From contig JAKEIJ010000139.1 in assembly GCA_022545805.1 (NCBI GenBank), forward strand, positions 1 through 10,150: a stretch of 10,150 nucleotides of DNA, written 5' to 3'. Each line of letters starts with the position of its first letter. Within the stretch, counting starts at the first letter, position 1. Shown in pieces: positions 1 through 6,906 of this stretch. This DNA comes from Nitrosotalea sp. (GTDB lineage Archaea; Thermoproteota; Nitrososphaeria; Nitrososphaerales; Nitrosopumilaceae). Both the position numbers and the translations under genes were made by a program. The notes under the pieces were generated by a model. It was not told the origin of the DNA. It saw nothing but the letters and a program-made list of their open reading frames with translations, and did no database searches.

Positions 1-180
1 GGCATCATAGGTGGAATATACGGAATACAAAAGAAAAGACAGGTAAGTAATTCCAAACTTAAGACGGAACAAATCAAAAGAAGTGCTTATCGTTCCACAA
101 AACAAGCTAAAGAAGCTGAAAAAACTAAGCACAATGCTGAAACAGTAAAAACATTTTGGGATTTATTTAGAGGAAAATAA
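1..180 (+). CDS. C-terminal fragment of an unknown protein (5' end outside window)
   Basis: The reading frame is open from base 1 and ends at TAA 178-180, leaving 59 visible residues. The fragment starts with a glycine/isoleucine-rich stretch (GIIGGIYGIQ), which looks like the end of a transmembrane helix, and continues as a strongly charged Lys/Glu/Thr/Gln-rich tail ending WDLFRGK. That pattern suggests a membrane-anchored protein with a cytoplasmic, probably helical, basic tail. No family can be named from this part. The frame could be a chance opening because no start is visible, but the amino-acid composition is coherent and no other strand competes convincingly. Confidence 0.5.
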   Translation, partial: GIIGGIYGIQKKRQVSNSKLKTEQIKRSAYRSTKQAKEAEKTKHNAETVKTFWDLFRGK

Positions 181-433
181 TTCGAGACCATAAAAAATAT
201 GACCATTAGCATTAATGACGCTGAGGTAAATTCCACGCCTAAGGTATAATGGAAAAGTTCGACTAAACGTTATTTGAGTAATATTTCAGATCAATGATTT
301 TTTGAATAAATAAAAAACAGGTCTTTGGAAATGACAGCATGACAGATTATCCCAAAAAGCCCTTTTGGAATGGAATTGAAAGTATGTGGATCACCAAGTA
401 AAATTGTTTGAATTGTGATTGGTTGGAAACAAC
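181..433. other. Non-coding gap with two small hairpins
   Basis: Apart from the RAM-like stretch at 199-263, no credible gene, tRNA or box C/D RNA was recognised here. Two short perfect hairpins are visible: CCAAAA-AGCCC-TTTTGG at 352-368 (6-bp stem), and GGTTG-GAAA-CAACC at 421-434 (5-bp stem, GNRA-type loop when read on the plus strand). The second touches the stop codon of the minus-strand zinc-ribbon gene and may mark the 3' end of that leftward transcript, though no T-run follows it. Confidence 0.4.
199..263 (+). pseudogene. Possible remnant of an Lrp/AsnC-type RAM domain gene
   Basis: Bases 243-263 match 7000-7020, inside the RAM gene at 6907-7161, at 19 of 21 positions. Just upstream, GAGGTAAA (223-230) matches 6991-6998 exactly. 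The two blocks are collinear but separated by 12 bases here and by one base in the intact gene, so the frame is broken. Translating from ATG 199 gives MTISINDAEVN, which lines up with MIKEIQNVVEVN of the intact protein with one gap. After the shift the fragment reads GIMEKFD against GIMGKYD, followed at once by a stop. I infer a decayed fragment of a paralogue. The matched stretch is short and could still be chance similarity. Confidence 0.35.
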
Positions 434-655
434 CTAGTTGCAGACAACGTTTCTTGCGATCAGATTACATTTCAGGTGAACCTGCTCATCGCTTGCCTTT
501 CTGCAATGTGTGCAGGCAAACTGGTTTACCTCACTACATACAGTGCAACGTTGGAATTCTTGCATAGTTATACCGCAATTTCTACAGGAATCTTTTCGCA
601 TATATGTAATTTCTACAACTTTGTTTATAAATTTTAGTACTGATAGACTTGACAC
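434..655 (-). CDS. Small zinc-ribbon protein with three CxxC pairs
   Basis: This 73-residue protein begins at a GTG (655) and ends at TAG (434-436). Its core contains CRNC, then CTVC, then CTHC, followed by HLKC near the end: eight cysteine/histidine ligands spaced as in tandem zinc ribbons or rubredoxin-like knuckles, enough for two zinc ions. Such small proteins often bind nucleic acid or act as accessory subunits; the exact role is unknown. It lies 83 bases downstream of the polymerase gene on the same strand and may share its transcript. An ATG at residue 19 (601-599) would give a 55-residue product that keeps every cysteine. The opposite-strand frame over 419-637 is judged a shadow, because the CxxC pattern is too regular to be chance. 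Confidence 0.7.
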   Translation of the reverse strand: MSSLSVLKFINKVVEITYMRKDSCRNCGITMQEFQRCTVCSEVNQFACTHCRKASDEQVHLKCNLIARNVVCN

Positions 656-738
656 ACTAGTTTAAACATTTGACCACTTTTTGCTCCCAGGAGGGCGATT
701 TTAACACCACGTAGGGTGTATTTGGATCAATGTGTCGC

Positions 739-3291
739 CTATTTCCAAAAGAATTGGTCAAGTCCTGTCTGTTTTGGTTCTCCAATTAGACTTGCAAAAT
801 CAAGGTCCATCGAGGATAAAATCTGATCAAACGTACTTTCCATAAATTCCATGTATTTTGGAGTATCAACCTCATCCGGTCTAGCAAGTTCCAGTGGTTT
901 TACCCCTGGTTTGTTGATTATCTTAACATAATCTATGATGTCGCCTTTTTTTATCTCGCGTATGTGTTCCAATAATTTGGCAGCCCTGATGTGTTGAGGT
1001 ACAGTCTTTACATATTCTGCTGGAGCCTTGCTTATCATAACATGAAATGCAAGTTCTGCAAGTGGAATCTGTCGAGCTTTTAGTCTCTTGGCATATCCTG
1101 AAATCATATCACCAATCTTTGTCTTGGACTGGATAAACTCTTGTTCATTTTGCACCTGGGACAAGATTCCTAATATTTCATAAAAAAGATTTCTGACAAA
1201 TGGGGGAGTGTGTGATTTCTTTCCTGTCAATCCCTTGACATCAACCTTGCCGTCTTTTTGCACACCAAGATAGTTTTTCTTTCTGGTGCTAAATACAACG
1301 TATCGATATTCTTTATCCAAGTCAAGGTCTACTCCAAATTCCGTCTTTGCCCAATCTACTACTCCCTGAACTTGGTTTTGAGACGGAGCTTTCAAAAATA
1401 ACGAATCAGTATCACCATACAAGACCTGAATTCCAACTGATTTACATTTTTCAATTGTCTCTAAAATTGTAAATCTTCCAACTGCGGTGGTCGCTTCTGC
1501 AACAGGCAGACAGTATAATGGAAATATTTCTGCACCCATTACTCCATAACTTGCATTCAAAATGACCTTGAGCGCTTGGCTTACTACAGTATACAGTTGT
1601 TTTTGGTCATTAGAAAGGCTAGGATTCTTGGACAGACTCTTGTAATAGTTTACACGTAAATCCCTCAGAGAACCAATCAATGTAGCAGTAAGGCCATTTC
1701 TTTTAGTACAAACCCAGTGCGTAGTTCCTGGAATCATATTTGTCTTGCACTCATCATGGGTACATCGTACTGTCTCATACGAGAGATTTCGTACCTTGAT
1801 TATACTAGGATACAGGCTCGCAAAGTCCATCACAGAGACGTTAAAGTGGATTCCCTCTGTTGGTTCTACAACTAGTCCTCCACGATATTTTTTGTCTTTT
1901 ATGACTGCCTCTGTTGATGCAGCTCCTGATTTTTTGTCAAGCTCTTCTCTACGCGGTATCAAAAAGTTGTGCTTTCTATGCTCATAGTAAAACAGACTTC
2001 GAATCCATTGTGATACACCCATTCTAGATATGTCATCAATTGGCATGCGGCCAATTCTTGTTATGACTACAAGAAGATTCATCAGCAGATCATTGTTAAA
2101 ACTGGTAAGTTTCTGGGTGATTCTTGCATCATTGAAACAATAATTTGCAAGCTCGTAGAGCGAAAGATCCTCAAGCTCTCCTTCATATTCTGTCTTTGAT
2201 TCCTCGATAAGTCCCTCACATATGCTGTTTAATGAAAAATCATTATACTTGTGGGAAAAGGCATAGATTTGAAATGAACGATTTGAAAATGTCCTGTACA
2301 AGTCAATGTGTACACCTCTTTTGAGCGTAGCCGAGTCTCGCATCATTATCAAAGGGATTTCTTTTAGTGGAATGCCAAGCCTTTCTGCTCTGTTATACAT
2401 GAAAGGCATATCAAATTCATCACCGTTGAATGTTAAAACAAACGGATAGTTTTCTAAAATTTTGAATGCATCACGTAACATGTCTGCTTCTTTATCTTCA
2501 TCATAGAAAGTCACCCTGACATCTTTTGAAAGTTCATTTTCACCCATTTGCAGTCCTGAACGTTTTAGAACAAAGACTGCCTTGAAATCGTCACTTGCAC
2601 AAAAACCAATTGCGGTAATTTTCTTGTCAGCAATCTTGGCATCAGGAATTCTTCCAGTCTCAGACTCTACCTCTATATCAAAAGTAATTCTTCTTATGTT
2701 TGGTACTGGCTGGTTGAGAAGGTTTGCCCATTCGCTGATGTGATTTTGAAATCCTTTGGTATCTATGATGCCAATATTTGTCACCTTGTCAAATAATAGT
2801 CCTTTTAGAGCAAGTTGAACTTCATCAGGTATCTTGTAAGAATATTCTCTGACTTTGCCATCTTCAATTGTATAATATCTACCAACAATTAGTAAATTAT
2901 CATACAGATAGTTTTCATAATACTTGATGTCAGACTCCCATGTCTCCATCATGTTCCTTATACTCTTGTCAGTCTGTGTTCCGCCAATTGCAAGAGGATC
3001 TGTTACAATTATTTTTGTTACATCTATCATATGATCCTTTAGCAAGTCTTCACGCTTGACACTTTCAAGTTTTATCACATCAGTTCTGCTTGATAAAAAC
3101 TTCAATTCTTCAGGATCTAGTTTTGAATAACAGTATGGTTTGTGTCCGGTGTTGTCATACCAAAGTTTTAGTGTTTTAGATTCTGGCTCGTAAAATTTGA
3201 GCACTGCACATTTTTTTAGTCCATCATAGGCTGCAGAGACCAGTAATGCAGGTGGCATGGCGGTTGTTACTTCTTCTACTGCATTTGACAT
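739..3291 (-). CDS. polB: Family-B DNA polymerase with PCNA-binding tail
   Basis: This is a replicative or repair family-B DNA polymerase of 850 residues, a usual archaeal length. The 3'-5' exonuclease motifs are intact: Exo I DIEVE at about 205-209, Exo II FNGDEFD at 288-294, and Exo III Y384xxxD388. The polymerase motifs are intact too: motif A DFASLYPS (489-496), motif B K575xxxNASYG (to 583), motif C YGDTDS (625-630) and KKNY (671-674). The protein should therefore both polymerise and proofread. Its extreme C-terminus, QTGLDQFF (841-848) followed by WK, is a canonical PIP box for docking on the PCNA sliding clamp. The ATG start lies seven bases after the stop of the dCMP deaminase gene, so the two are almost certainly co-transcribed. 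Thaumarchaea also carry PolD; which enzyme does bulk synthesis cannot be told from this window. Confidence 0.97.
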   Translation of the reverse strand: MSNAVEEVTTAMPPALLVSAAYDGLKKCAVLKFYEPESKTLKLWYDNTGHKPYCYSKLDPEELKFLSSRTDVIKLESVKREDLLKDHMIDVTKIIVTDPLAIGGTQTDKSIRNMMETWESDIKYYENYLYDNLLIVGRYYTIEDGKVREYSYKIPDEVQLALKGLLFDKVTNIGIIDTKGFQNHISEWANLLNQPVPNIRRITFDIEVESETGRIPDAKIADKKITAIGFCASDDFKAVFVLKRSGLQMGENELSKDVRVTFYDEDKEADMLRDAFKILENYPFVLTFNGDEFDMPFMYNRAERLGIPLKEIPLIMMRDSATLKRGVHIDLYRTFSNRSFQIYAFSHKYNDFSLNSICEGLIEESKTEYEGELEDLSLYELANYCFNDARITQKLTSFNNDLLMNLLVVITRIGRMPIDDISRMGVSQWIRSLFYYEHRKHNFLIPRREELDKKSGAASTEAVIKDKKYRGGLVVEPTEGIHFNVSVMDFASLYPSIIKVRNLSYETVRCTHDECKTNMIPGTTHWVCTKRNGLTATLIGSLRDLRVNYYKSLSKNPSLSNDQKQLYTVVSQALKVILNASYGVMGAEIFPLYCLPVAEATTAVGRFTILETIEKCKSVGIQVLYGDTDSLFLKAPSQNQVQGVVDWAKTEFGVDLDLDKEYRYVVFSTRKKNYLGVQKDGKVDVKGLTGKKSHTPPFVRNLFYEILGILSQVQNEQEFIQSKTKIGDMISGYAKRLKARQIPLAELAFHVMISKAPAEYVKTVPQHIRAAKLLEHIREIKKGDIIDYVKIINKPGVKPLELARPDEVDTPKYMEFMESTFDQILSSMDLDFASLIGEPKQTGLDQFFWK

Positions 3292-3298
3292 TACATCA

Positions 3299-3835
3299 TC
3301 ACTTTGGCATTAACTTGGCATTTGGTTCTTCTAAAAGCACCTTTATCCAATGATTTATTCTGTTTTTATCCAAAACTACTACTTGCAAGCCAGCCTCGCG
3401 TAATAATTCGTAATCTGTTTCAGGGTAACTTCCAAGACAGACTATTCTTTTGATTCCAATTGTTATTGCCATCTTGCTGCATTCTAAACATGTGACAAAT
3501 GTGGTATACATGGTAGAGTCTTTGGTACCAGAACCTACTCCGAGTATGGCACAATGCATTATTGCATTTGCCTCGGCATGATTACACAGACACCTATCAA
3601 GGCCCTCTCCAGAGGCAACTTTTCCCTCCATCCGAAGCTGGCATCTTTTACACCCTCCTTCAAAGCAGTTTTTTACGCCTGGGGGAGTTCCATTATATCC
3701 CGTAGCAATCTGCCTGTTCTCTCTTACAATTACTGCACCGACTTGCCTTGTTATACAATTAGATCGTAATTTTGCAAGCTCTGCCTGCAACATAAAATAT
3801 TCATCCCAAGTGGGACGGTCAAATGATTTGCTCAC
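3299..3835 (-). CDS. dCMP (CMP/dCMP-type) deaminase
   Basis: This zinc-dependent deaminase of 178 residues converts dCMP to dUMP, the precursor of dTMP. The catalytic site is visible as HAEAN (H86, proton-shuttling E88) and the pair C116-L-E-C119. The residue before the first catalytic cysteine is Thr instead of the more usual Pro. Residues 57-84 carry additional cysteines (C57, GCKRC, CLC just before HAE), the pattern of the extra structural zinc in true dCMP deaminases, which favours dCMP over tRNA or cytidine as substrate. The start is GTG at 3835; a TATA-like box centred about 25 bases upstream makes a leaderless mRNA likely. It is the first gene of the leftward operon and precedes the DNA polymerase, coupling nucleotide supply with replication. 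Confidence 0.93.
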   Translation of the reverse strand: MSKSFDRPTWDEYFMLQAELAKLRSNCITRQVGAVIVRENRQIATGYNGTPPGVKNCFEGGCKRCQLRMEGKVASGEGLDRCLCNHAEANAIMHCAILGVGSGTKDSTMYTTFVTCLECSKMAITIGIKRIVCLGSYPETDYELLREAGLQVVVLDKNRINHWIKVLLEEPNAKLMPK

Positions 3836-3843
3836 AATGAAAC

Positions 3844-3851
3844 TGTATAAT
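3844..3851 (+). promoter_or_regulatory. Possible TATA box of the helicase transcript
   Basis: The plus strand reads TGTATAAT here, preceded by GAAAC, which resembles a BRE. It would place transcription start near 3872-3875, i.e. at the ATG of the 28-codon upstream ORF. A second candidate, AATATAAG at 3857-3864, would give a start near 3886, inside that ORF. The choice between them is not decidable from sequence alone. Confidence 0.4.
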
Positions 3852-3856
3852 GCTTC

Positions 3857-3864
3857 AATATAAG
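3857..3864 (-). promoter_or_regulatory. TATA box of the deaminase-polB operon
   Basis: The minus strand reads CTTATATT here, centred about 25-26 bases upstream of the GTG start at 3835. Archaeal TATA boxes lie about 26 bases before the transcription start, so this placement predicts a leaderless transcript beginning at or next to the GTG. Confidence 0.6.
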
Positions 3865-3871
3865 ATTACAA

Positions 3872-3958
3872 ATGTCTAGTGTGAAAATTGAAGCATGTAA
3901 AGCTCAACTCTCTATCCTAAACAAGCTTTTTACCAAGATAACGCAAATCATGAATTAA
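3872..3958 (+). other. 28-codon upstream ORF abutting the helicase start
   Basis: ATG 3872 opens a 28-codon frame (starts MSSVKIEACK, ends TQIMN) that stops at TAA 3956-3958. The next three bases are the TTG used as helicase start, in the same frame. The ORF could be a leader peptide coupling translation into the helicase, the former N-terminus of the helicase cut off by a nonsense change, or chance. The Hef family normally begins close to the TTG position, so an old N-terminal extension is the less likely reading. Confidence 0.3.
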
Positions 3959-5464
3959 TTGAATGACCGTTTTGTAGAACACAGGTACATCAAAAAGTCA
4001 AGCATAGAACATCGAGACTATCAAGACAACTTGGCAAAGCAGGCAATCTCTGAGAATTGCCTTGTTGTACTTCCTACTGGGCTTGGCAAGACAACGGTAG
4101 CACTGCATGTGATTGCTGAATTTTTGTCAAGAGGTAAGGGAGGAGTGTTATTTCTGGCTCCAACTAGAGTGTTAGCTCACCAACATTACGAATTTTTAAA
4201 AAATAATTTACTAATAGACGATATTGCACTTGTTACAGGAGAAGATCTTCTTGCAAAAAGAAAAAAACTCTGGATAAACAGCATAATTTGTGCAACTCCT
4301 GAAATTGTAAAAAATGATCTTGATAGACAGATTGTATCCCCCGACCAGTTTTCTCTGGTAATATTTGATGAAGCTCACAGGACTGTTGGAGATTATGCAT
4401 ATTCTGGAATTGCAGAGCGTTTTGCAAATATTAATGCAAGAATAATTGGAATGACTGCTACTTTGCCAAGTGAAAAACAAAAGGCAGAGGAGATGGTAAA
4501 AATTCTCAAGATAGCAAGCATTGCACAGAGAACAGAAGAGAGTCCTGATGTGAGTCCATACGTACAGCAGACAGACACACAATGGATTACGGTAGAACTT
4601 GGACCTGAGATGAAGGAGATACAGGCCTTGATCAAGGCTACCCTAGACTCAAGGTATCTAGAACTTAAAAAACTAGGACTTAATCTATCAGGGAATAGGT
4701 CGATGTCAGAGCTTTTGCGTGTAAGAGAGTTTGTATTAAGACAAAATCGCAGGGCTGCCAAGCCTCTTTTTACTGCAATACGACTCATACATGCACTAAA
4801 TGTCTTTGAATCACACGGTGTAACATCATTTCTTAGATTCTGTGAAAGAACTCAGGAGAAAAAAGGAGTTGGGATAAAAGATTTGTTTGAAAATGACTTG
4901 AATTTTGGAAAAGCGATAAGGCTTGCAAAGCAATCGCAACAAAAAGGAATTGAACATTCCAAGATGGATAAACTTCGTGAAGTGTTACAGGAGATTCCTG
5001 GAAAGGCACTTGTCTTTACAAGTTACAGGGATTCAGTTGATGTGATACATCAGAAACTAAACGAAATGGGAATTCCATCCGGGTTTTTGATTGGAAAGGC
5101 AGGTGAAACAGGCCTCAAACAAAAAAAACAGATAGAGACAATACAAAAATTTAGAGATGGACAATATAAAGTCCTGATTGCAACACGTGTTGGTGAAGAA
5201 GGTCTTGATATTTCAGAAGTTAACCTTGTAGTGTTTTTTGATAATGTACCAAGTTCAATTCGATATATTCAGAGAAAGGGTCGCACAGGAAGAAAAGATT
5301 ATGGAAGATTAGTGGTCTTGATTGCAAAAGATACCACAGACGAGACATATTACTGGATAGGAAAACGCAAAGTTACAGCTGCAAAAGGCATGGGTGAGAA
5401 GATGAACAAATTCTTGCAGCAAGAGACCCCGAAATCAAAGACAGGCCTAGATTCATTCTTCTAG
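3959..5464 (+). CDS. hef: Hef-type (FANCM family) superfamily-2 DNA helicase without nuclease domain
   Basis: This 501-residue ATP-dependent helicase/translocase acts on forked or stalled replication DNA. Visible motifs are: Q-motif region RDYQ (19-22), Walker A PTGLGKT (39-45), DEAH (137-140), TAT (166-168), motif IV FTSYRDS (353-359), motif V ATRVGEEGLD (408-417) and motif VI QRKGRTGR (438-445). The roughly 200-340 insert between the two RecA folds, with its helical segment ending HSKMDKLREVL, is the Hef/FANCM thumb-like domain. Euryarchaeal Hef continues into an XPF-type nuclease and HhH domain; this protein stops right after the helicase. Its last residues, KTGLDSFF, form a PIP-like clamp-binding tail closely resembling that of the neighbouring polymerase. 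Translation starts at TTG because a stop precedes it directly and no in-frame ATG lies nearby. It is divergent from the deaminase-polB operon. Confidence 0.93.
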   Translation: MNDRFVEHRYIKKSSIEHRDYQDNLAKQAISENCLVVLPTGLGKTTVALHVIAEFLSRGKGGVLFLAPTRVLAHQHYEFLKNNLLIDDIALVTGEDLLAKRKKLWINSIICATPEIVKNDLDRQIVSPDQFSLVIFDEAHRTVGDYAYSGIAERFANINARIIGMTATLPSEKQKAEEMVKILKIASIAQRTEESPDVSPYVQQTDTQWITVELGPEMKEIQALIKATLDSRYLELKKLGLNLSGNRSMSELLRVREFVLRQNRRAAKPLFTAIRLIHALNVFESHGVTSFLRFCERTQEKKGVGIKDLFENDLNFGKAIRLAKQSQQKGIEHSKMDKLREVLQEIPGKALVFTSYRDSVDVIHQKLNEMGIPSGFLIGKAGETGLKQKKQIETIQKFRDGQYKVLIATRVGEEGLDISEVNLVVFFDNVPSSIRYIQRKGRTGRKDYGRLVVLIAKDTTDETYYWIGKRKVTAAKGMGEKMNKFLQQETPKSKTGLDSFF

Positions 5465-5508
5465 GTTCGTATTAGACATAAAATTATGGTCGTCTGATAA
5501 AATCACAG

Positions 5509-5519
5509 TTAAATATAAT
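5509..5519 (+). promoter_or_regulatory. TATA box of the PEFG-CTERM gene
   Basis: The sequence TTAAATATAAT is centred about 26 bases upstream of ATG 5540. That spacing fits a leaderless transcript starting at the ATG, and supports ATG 5540 over the TTG one codon earlier. Confidence 0.6.
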
Positions 5520-5539
5520 ATGGATGCCACAAACTTTTG

Positions 5540-6319
5540 ATGATACCTGCAAAAAGTATATTCATTCTAATCGCACTTGTTGTTACACCTTCAACTATTC
5601 TTCAAATTTATGCTGCTGATGATTCTTCCGGAATTACAGCAACTGTGAACAAACCATCTTACCAACCAGGTGACAAGGTGATAATCAGTGGTTCTGTAGG
5701 TCAGATAACAAACAGCAATCCTGTTACAATAATTGTTAGAAACCCTATGGGTAATGTCTACGATGTAGGCCAAGAAAAGTTGCTAAACAATTTGTTTATT
5801 CATGATTTTGTGCTAAACGACGATTCTATGGGCGGGACATATTCTGTAAATATCAAATATGGTTCTTCATCAGATCAGTTGTATTTTGTATTAAATGCAG
5901 GAGTGTTGACTACAATTCCTGTCTTTGACAGTGAGATAAAAATTAGGACAAACGGTACAAATTTGATAAAATACGGTGATGTTTCAGTGTCTACAACAGA
6001 GAATGCAATCAAGATTTCAATGGACACTACAAAAATAATTGGTGGGTCAGTAAACCAACAATATCAAATTCCAAAGAAAATAGTTGATACACCGGGAGGA
6101 AACATAGTATTGAAAGTAAATGGAAACCAGATCCTGTGTGCCCAGAGCGAGACTGACACTACTAGAATACTAGATTGTTCTATACCTTCAAACTCTAATG
6201 AGCTTGAACTAACAGGTGCTACCGTAATTCCAGAGTTTGGTCCATTGGTAGGCCTTGCAATATCAATATCCATAGTTGCAGTGGTAACTTTGTCACGATT
6301 CTCAAAGATTCATTTTTAG
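5540..6319 (+). CDS. Secreted PEFG-CTERM surface protein
   Basis: This 259-residue exported protein starts at ATG 5540; a TTG at 5537 would add one residue. The N-terminus is a signal peptide: a lysine, a hydrophobic core (about residues 6-24), and a likely cleavage after YAA. The mature part opens with a beta-rich Ig-like/MG2-type segment containing YQPGDKVIISG, common in archaeal surface proteins. The C-terminus has the tripartite PEFG-CTERM signal: IPEFG (about 230-234), a hydrophobic helix, then a short basic end (SRFSKIHF). In Nitrososphaerota this tail is thought to be processed by an archaeosortase that anchors or releases the protein at the cell surface. One N-glycosylation sequon (NGT, about 138) and two cysteines (about 200 and 213) that could form a disulphide are visible. 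The ligand or structural role is unknown. Confidence 0.88.
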   Translation: MIPAKSIFILIALVVTPSTILQIYAADDSSGITATVNKPSYQPGDKVIISGSVGQITNSNPVTIIVRNPMGNVYDVGQEKLLNNLFIHDFVLNDDSMGGTYSVNIKYGSSSDQLYFVLNAGVLTTIPVFDSEIKIRTNGTNLIKYGDVSVSTTENAIKISMDTTKIIGGSVNQQYQIPKKIVDTPGGNIVLKVNGNQILCAQSETDTTRILDCSIPSNSNELELTGATVIPEFGPLVGLAISISIVAVVTLSRFSKIHF

Positions 6320-6322
6320 GCA

Positions 6323-6781
6323 TTATTTTTGGAGGTTTTCAACTGTGATGATTTTAATTTTGTCTTTTAGATCCTGGATTTTCAAATAATATTTTGAGAT
6401 CTCTTTTTGTGCAAGGTATTTTTCTTTTTCAAATTTTTTCACATGAGACTCACATATCCAGAGAAACTCTAAATCATATGATATCGAATCATGAGAGTTG
6501 TTTTCTTCCATGGTGTTAGGGTGATCCTTTTCAAATTTCATCATTTGGGGCAATAGATCAAGATTGTTTTTGACCAAGTGTAGAAACGAGTCAAGCTCCT
6601 GTTTTAGAGACTTGTTGTCACGAATCTGCTGTGTCCAGACAGGCTTGGCTTTATCATGATACACAAGTTCCTTAGATGTCAAGTCGATTCCAAACGTATC
6701 TAGTACATCTTTTGTGATTTCTTCACGGACATTTTCTGACATTTTTATCAAATCATCAGTAGAATTATCTTTTATGCGCAT
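6323..6781 (-). CDS. Unknown charged, largely helical protein
   Basis: From ATG 6781 this encodes 152 residues (starts MRIKDNSTDD). The frame is open farther upstream to a TTG at 6835, which would give 170 residues; the ATG was preferred because the extra segment has only TTG starts and looks like the promoter region. The protein is rich in Lys, Glu and Asp, has no signal peptide or membrane segment, and ends with a long helical stretch (FEKEKYLAQKEISKYYLKI) likely to form a coiled coil. A single cysteine lies in the WICESHVKKF segment. No family was recognised. Its stop lies three bases from the stop of the convergent PEFG-CTERM gene. Confidence 0.7.
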   Translation of the reverse strand: MRIKDNSTDDLIKMSENVREEITKDVLDTFGIDLTSKELVYHDKAKPVWTQQIRDNKSLKQELDSFLHLVKNNLDLLPQMMKFEKDHPNTMEENNSHDSISYDLEFLWICESHVKKFEKEKYLAQKEISKYYLKIQDLKDKIKIITVENLQK

Positions 6782-6906
6782 CTTGTATGTTTTAGATGTA
6801 CTATGATACAATACTTTGTTCAAATAATGCAACAAATTGGTTTAGAGATAGCTTACAAAATTGCAAAAGATACATTATTTAGTATCCCACAGGAACAAGC
6901 CACTGT

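Noticed and set aside
339..401. 20-codon plus-strand ORF (MTDYPKKPFW...)
   Set aside because: Too short, no promoter or ribosome site, no recognisable motif, and its first half overlaps a hairpin; not distinguishable from chance.
419..637. 72-codon plus-strand frame opposite the zinc-ribbon gene
   Set aside because: The minus strand carries three regularly spaced CxxC pairs; the plus frame is a hydrophobic shadow starting from a weak start codon.
704..719. Short hairpin ACACC-(6)-GGTGT after the polB stop
   Set aside because: Only five base pairs, no T-run follows, and the next gene on the strand starts soon after; not convincing as a terminator.
4211..4788. Several long minus-strand frames inside the helicase gene
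   Set aside because: They lie wholly antisense to strongly conserved helicase motifs and encode Cys/Ser/Phe/Leu-rich sequence typical of antisense shadows.
6782..6835. N-terminal extension of the minus-strand gene to TTG 6835
   Set aside because: Only TTG starts are available and the segment is AT-rich like a promoter; ATG 6781 is the simpler start, though not proven.
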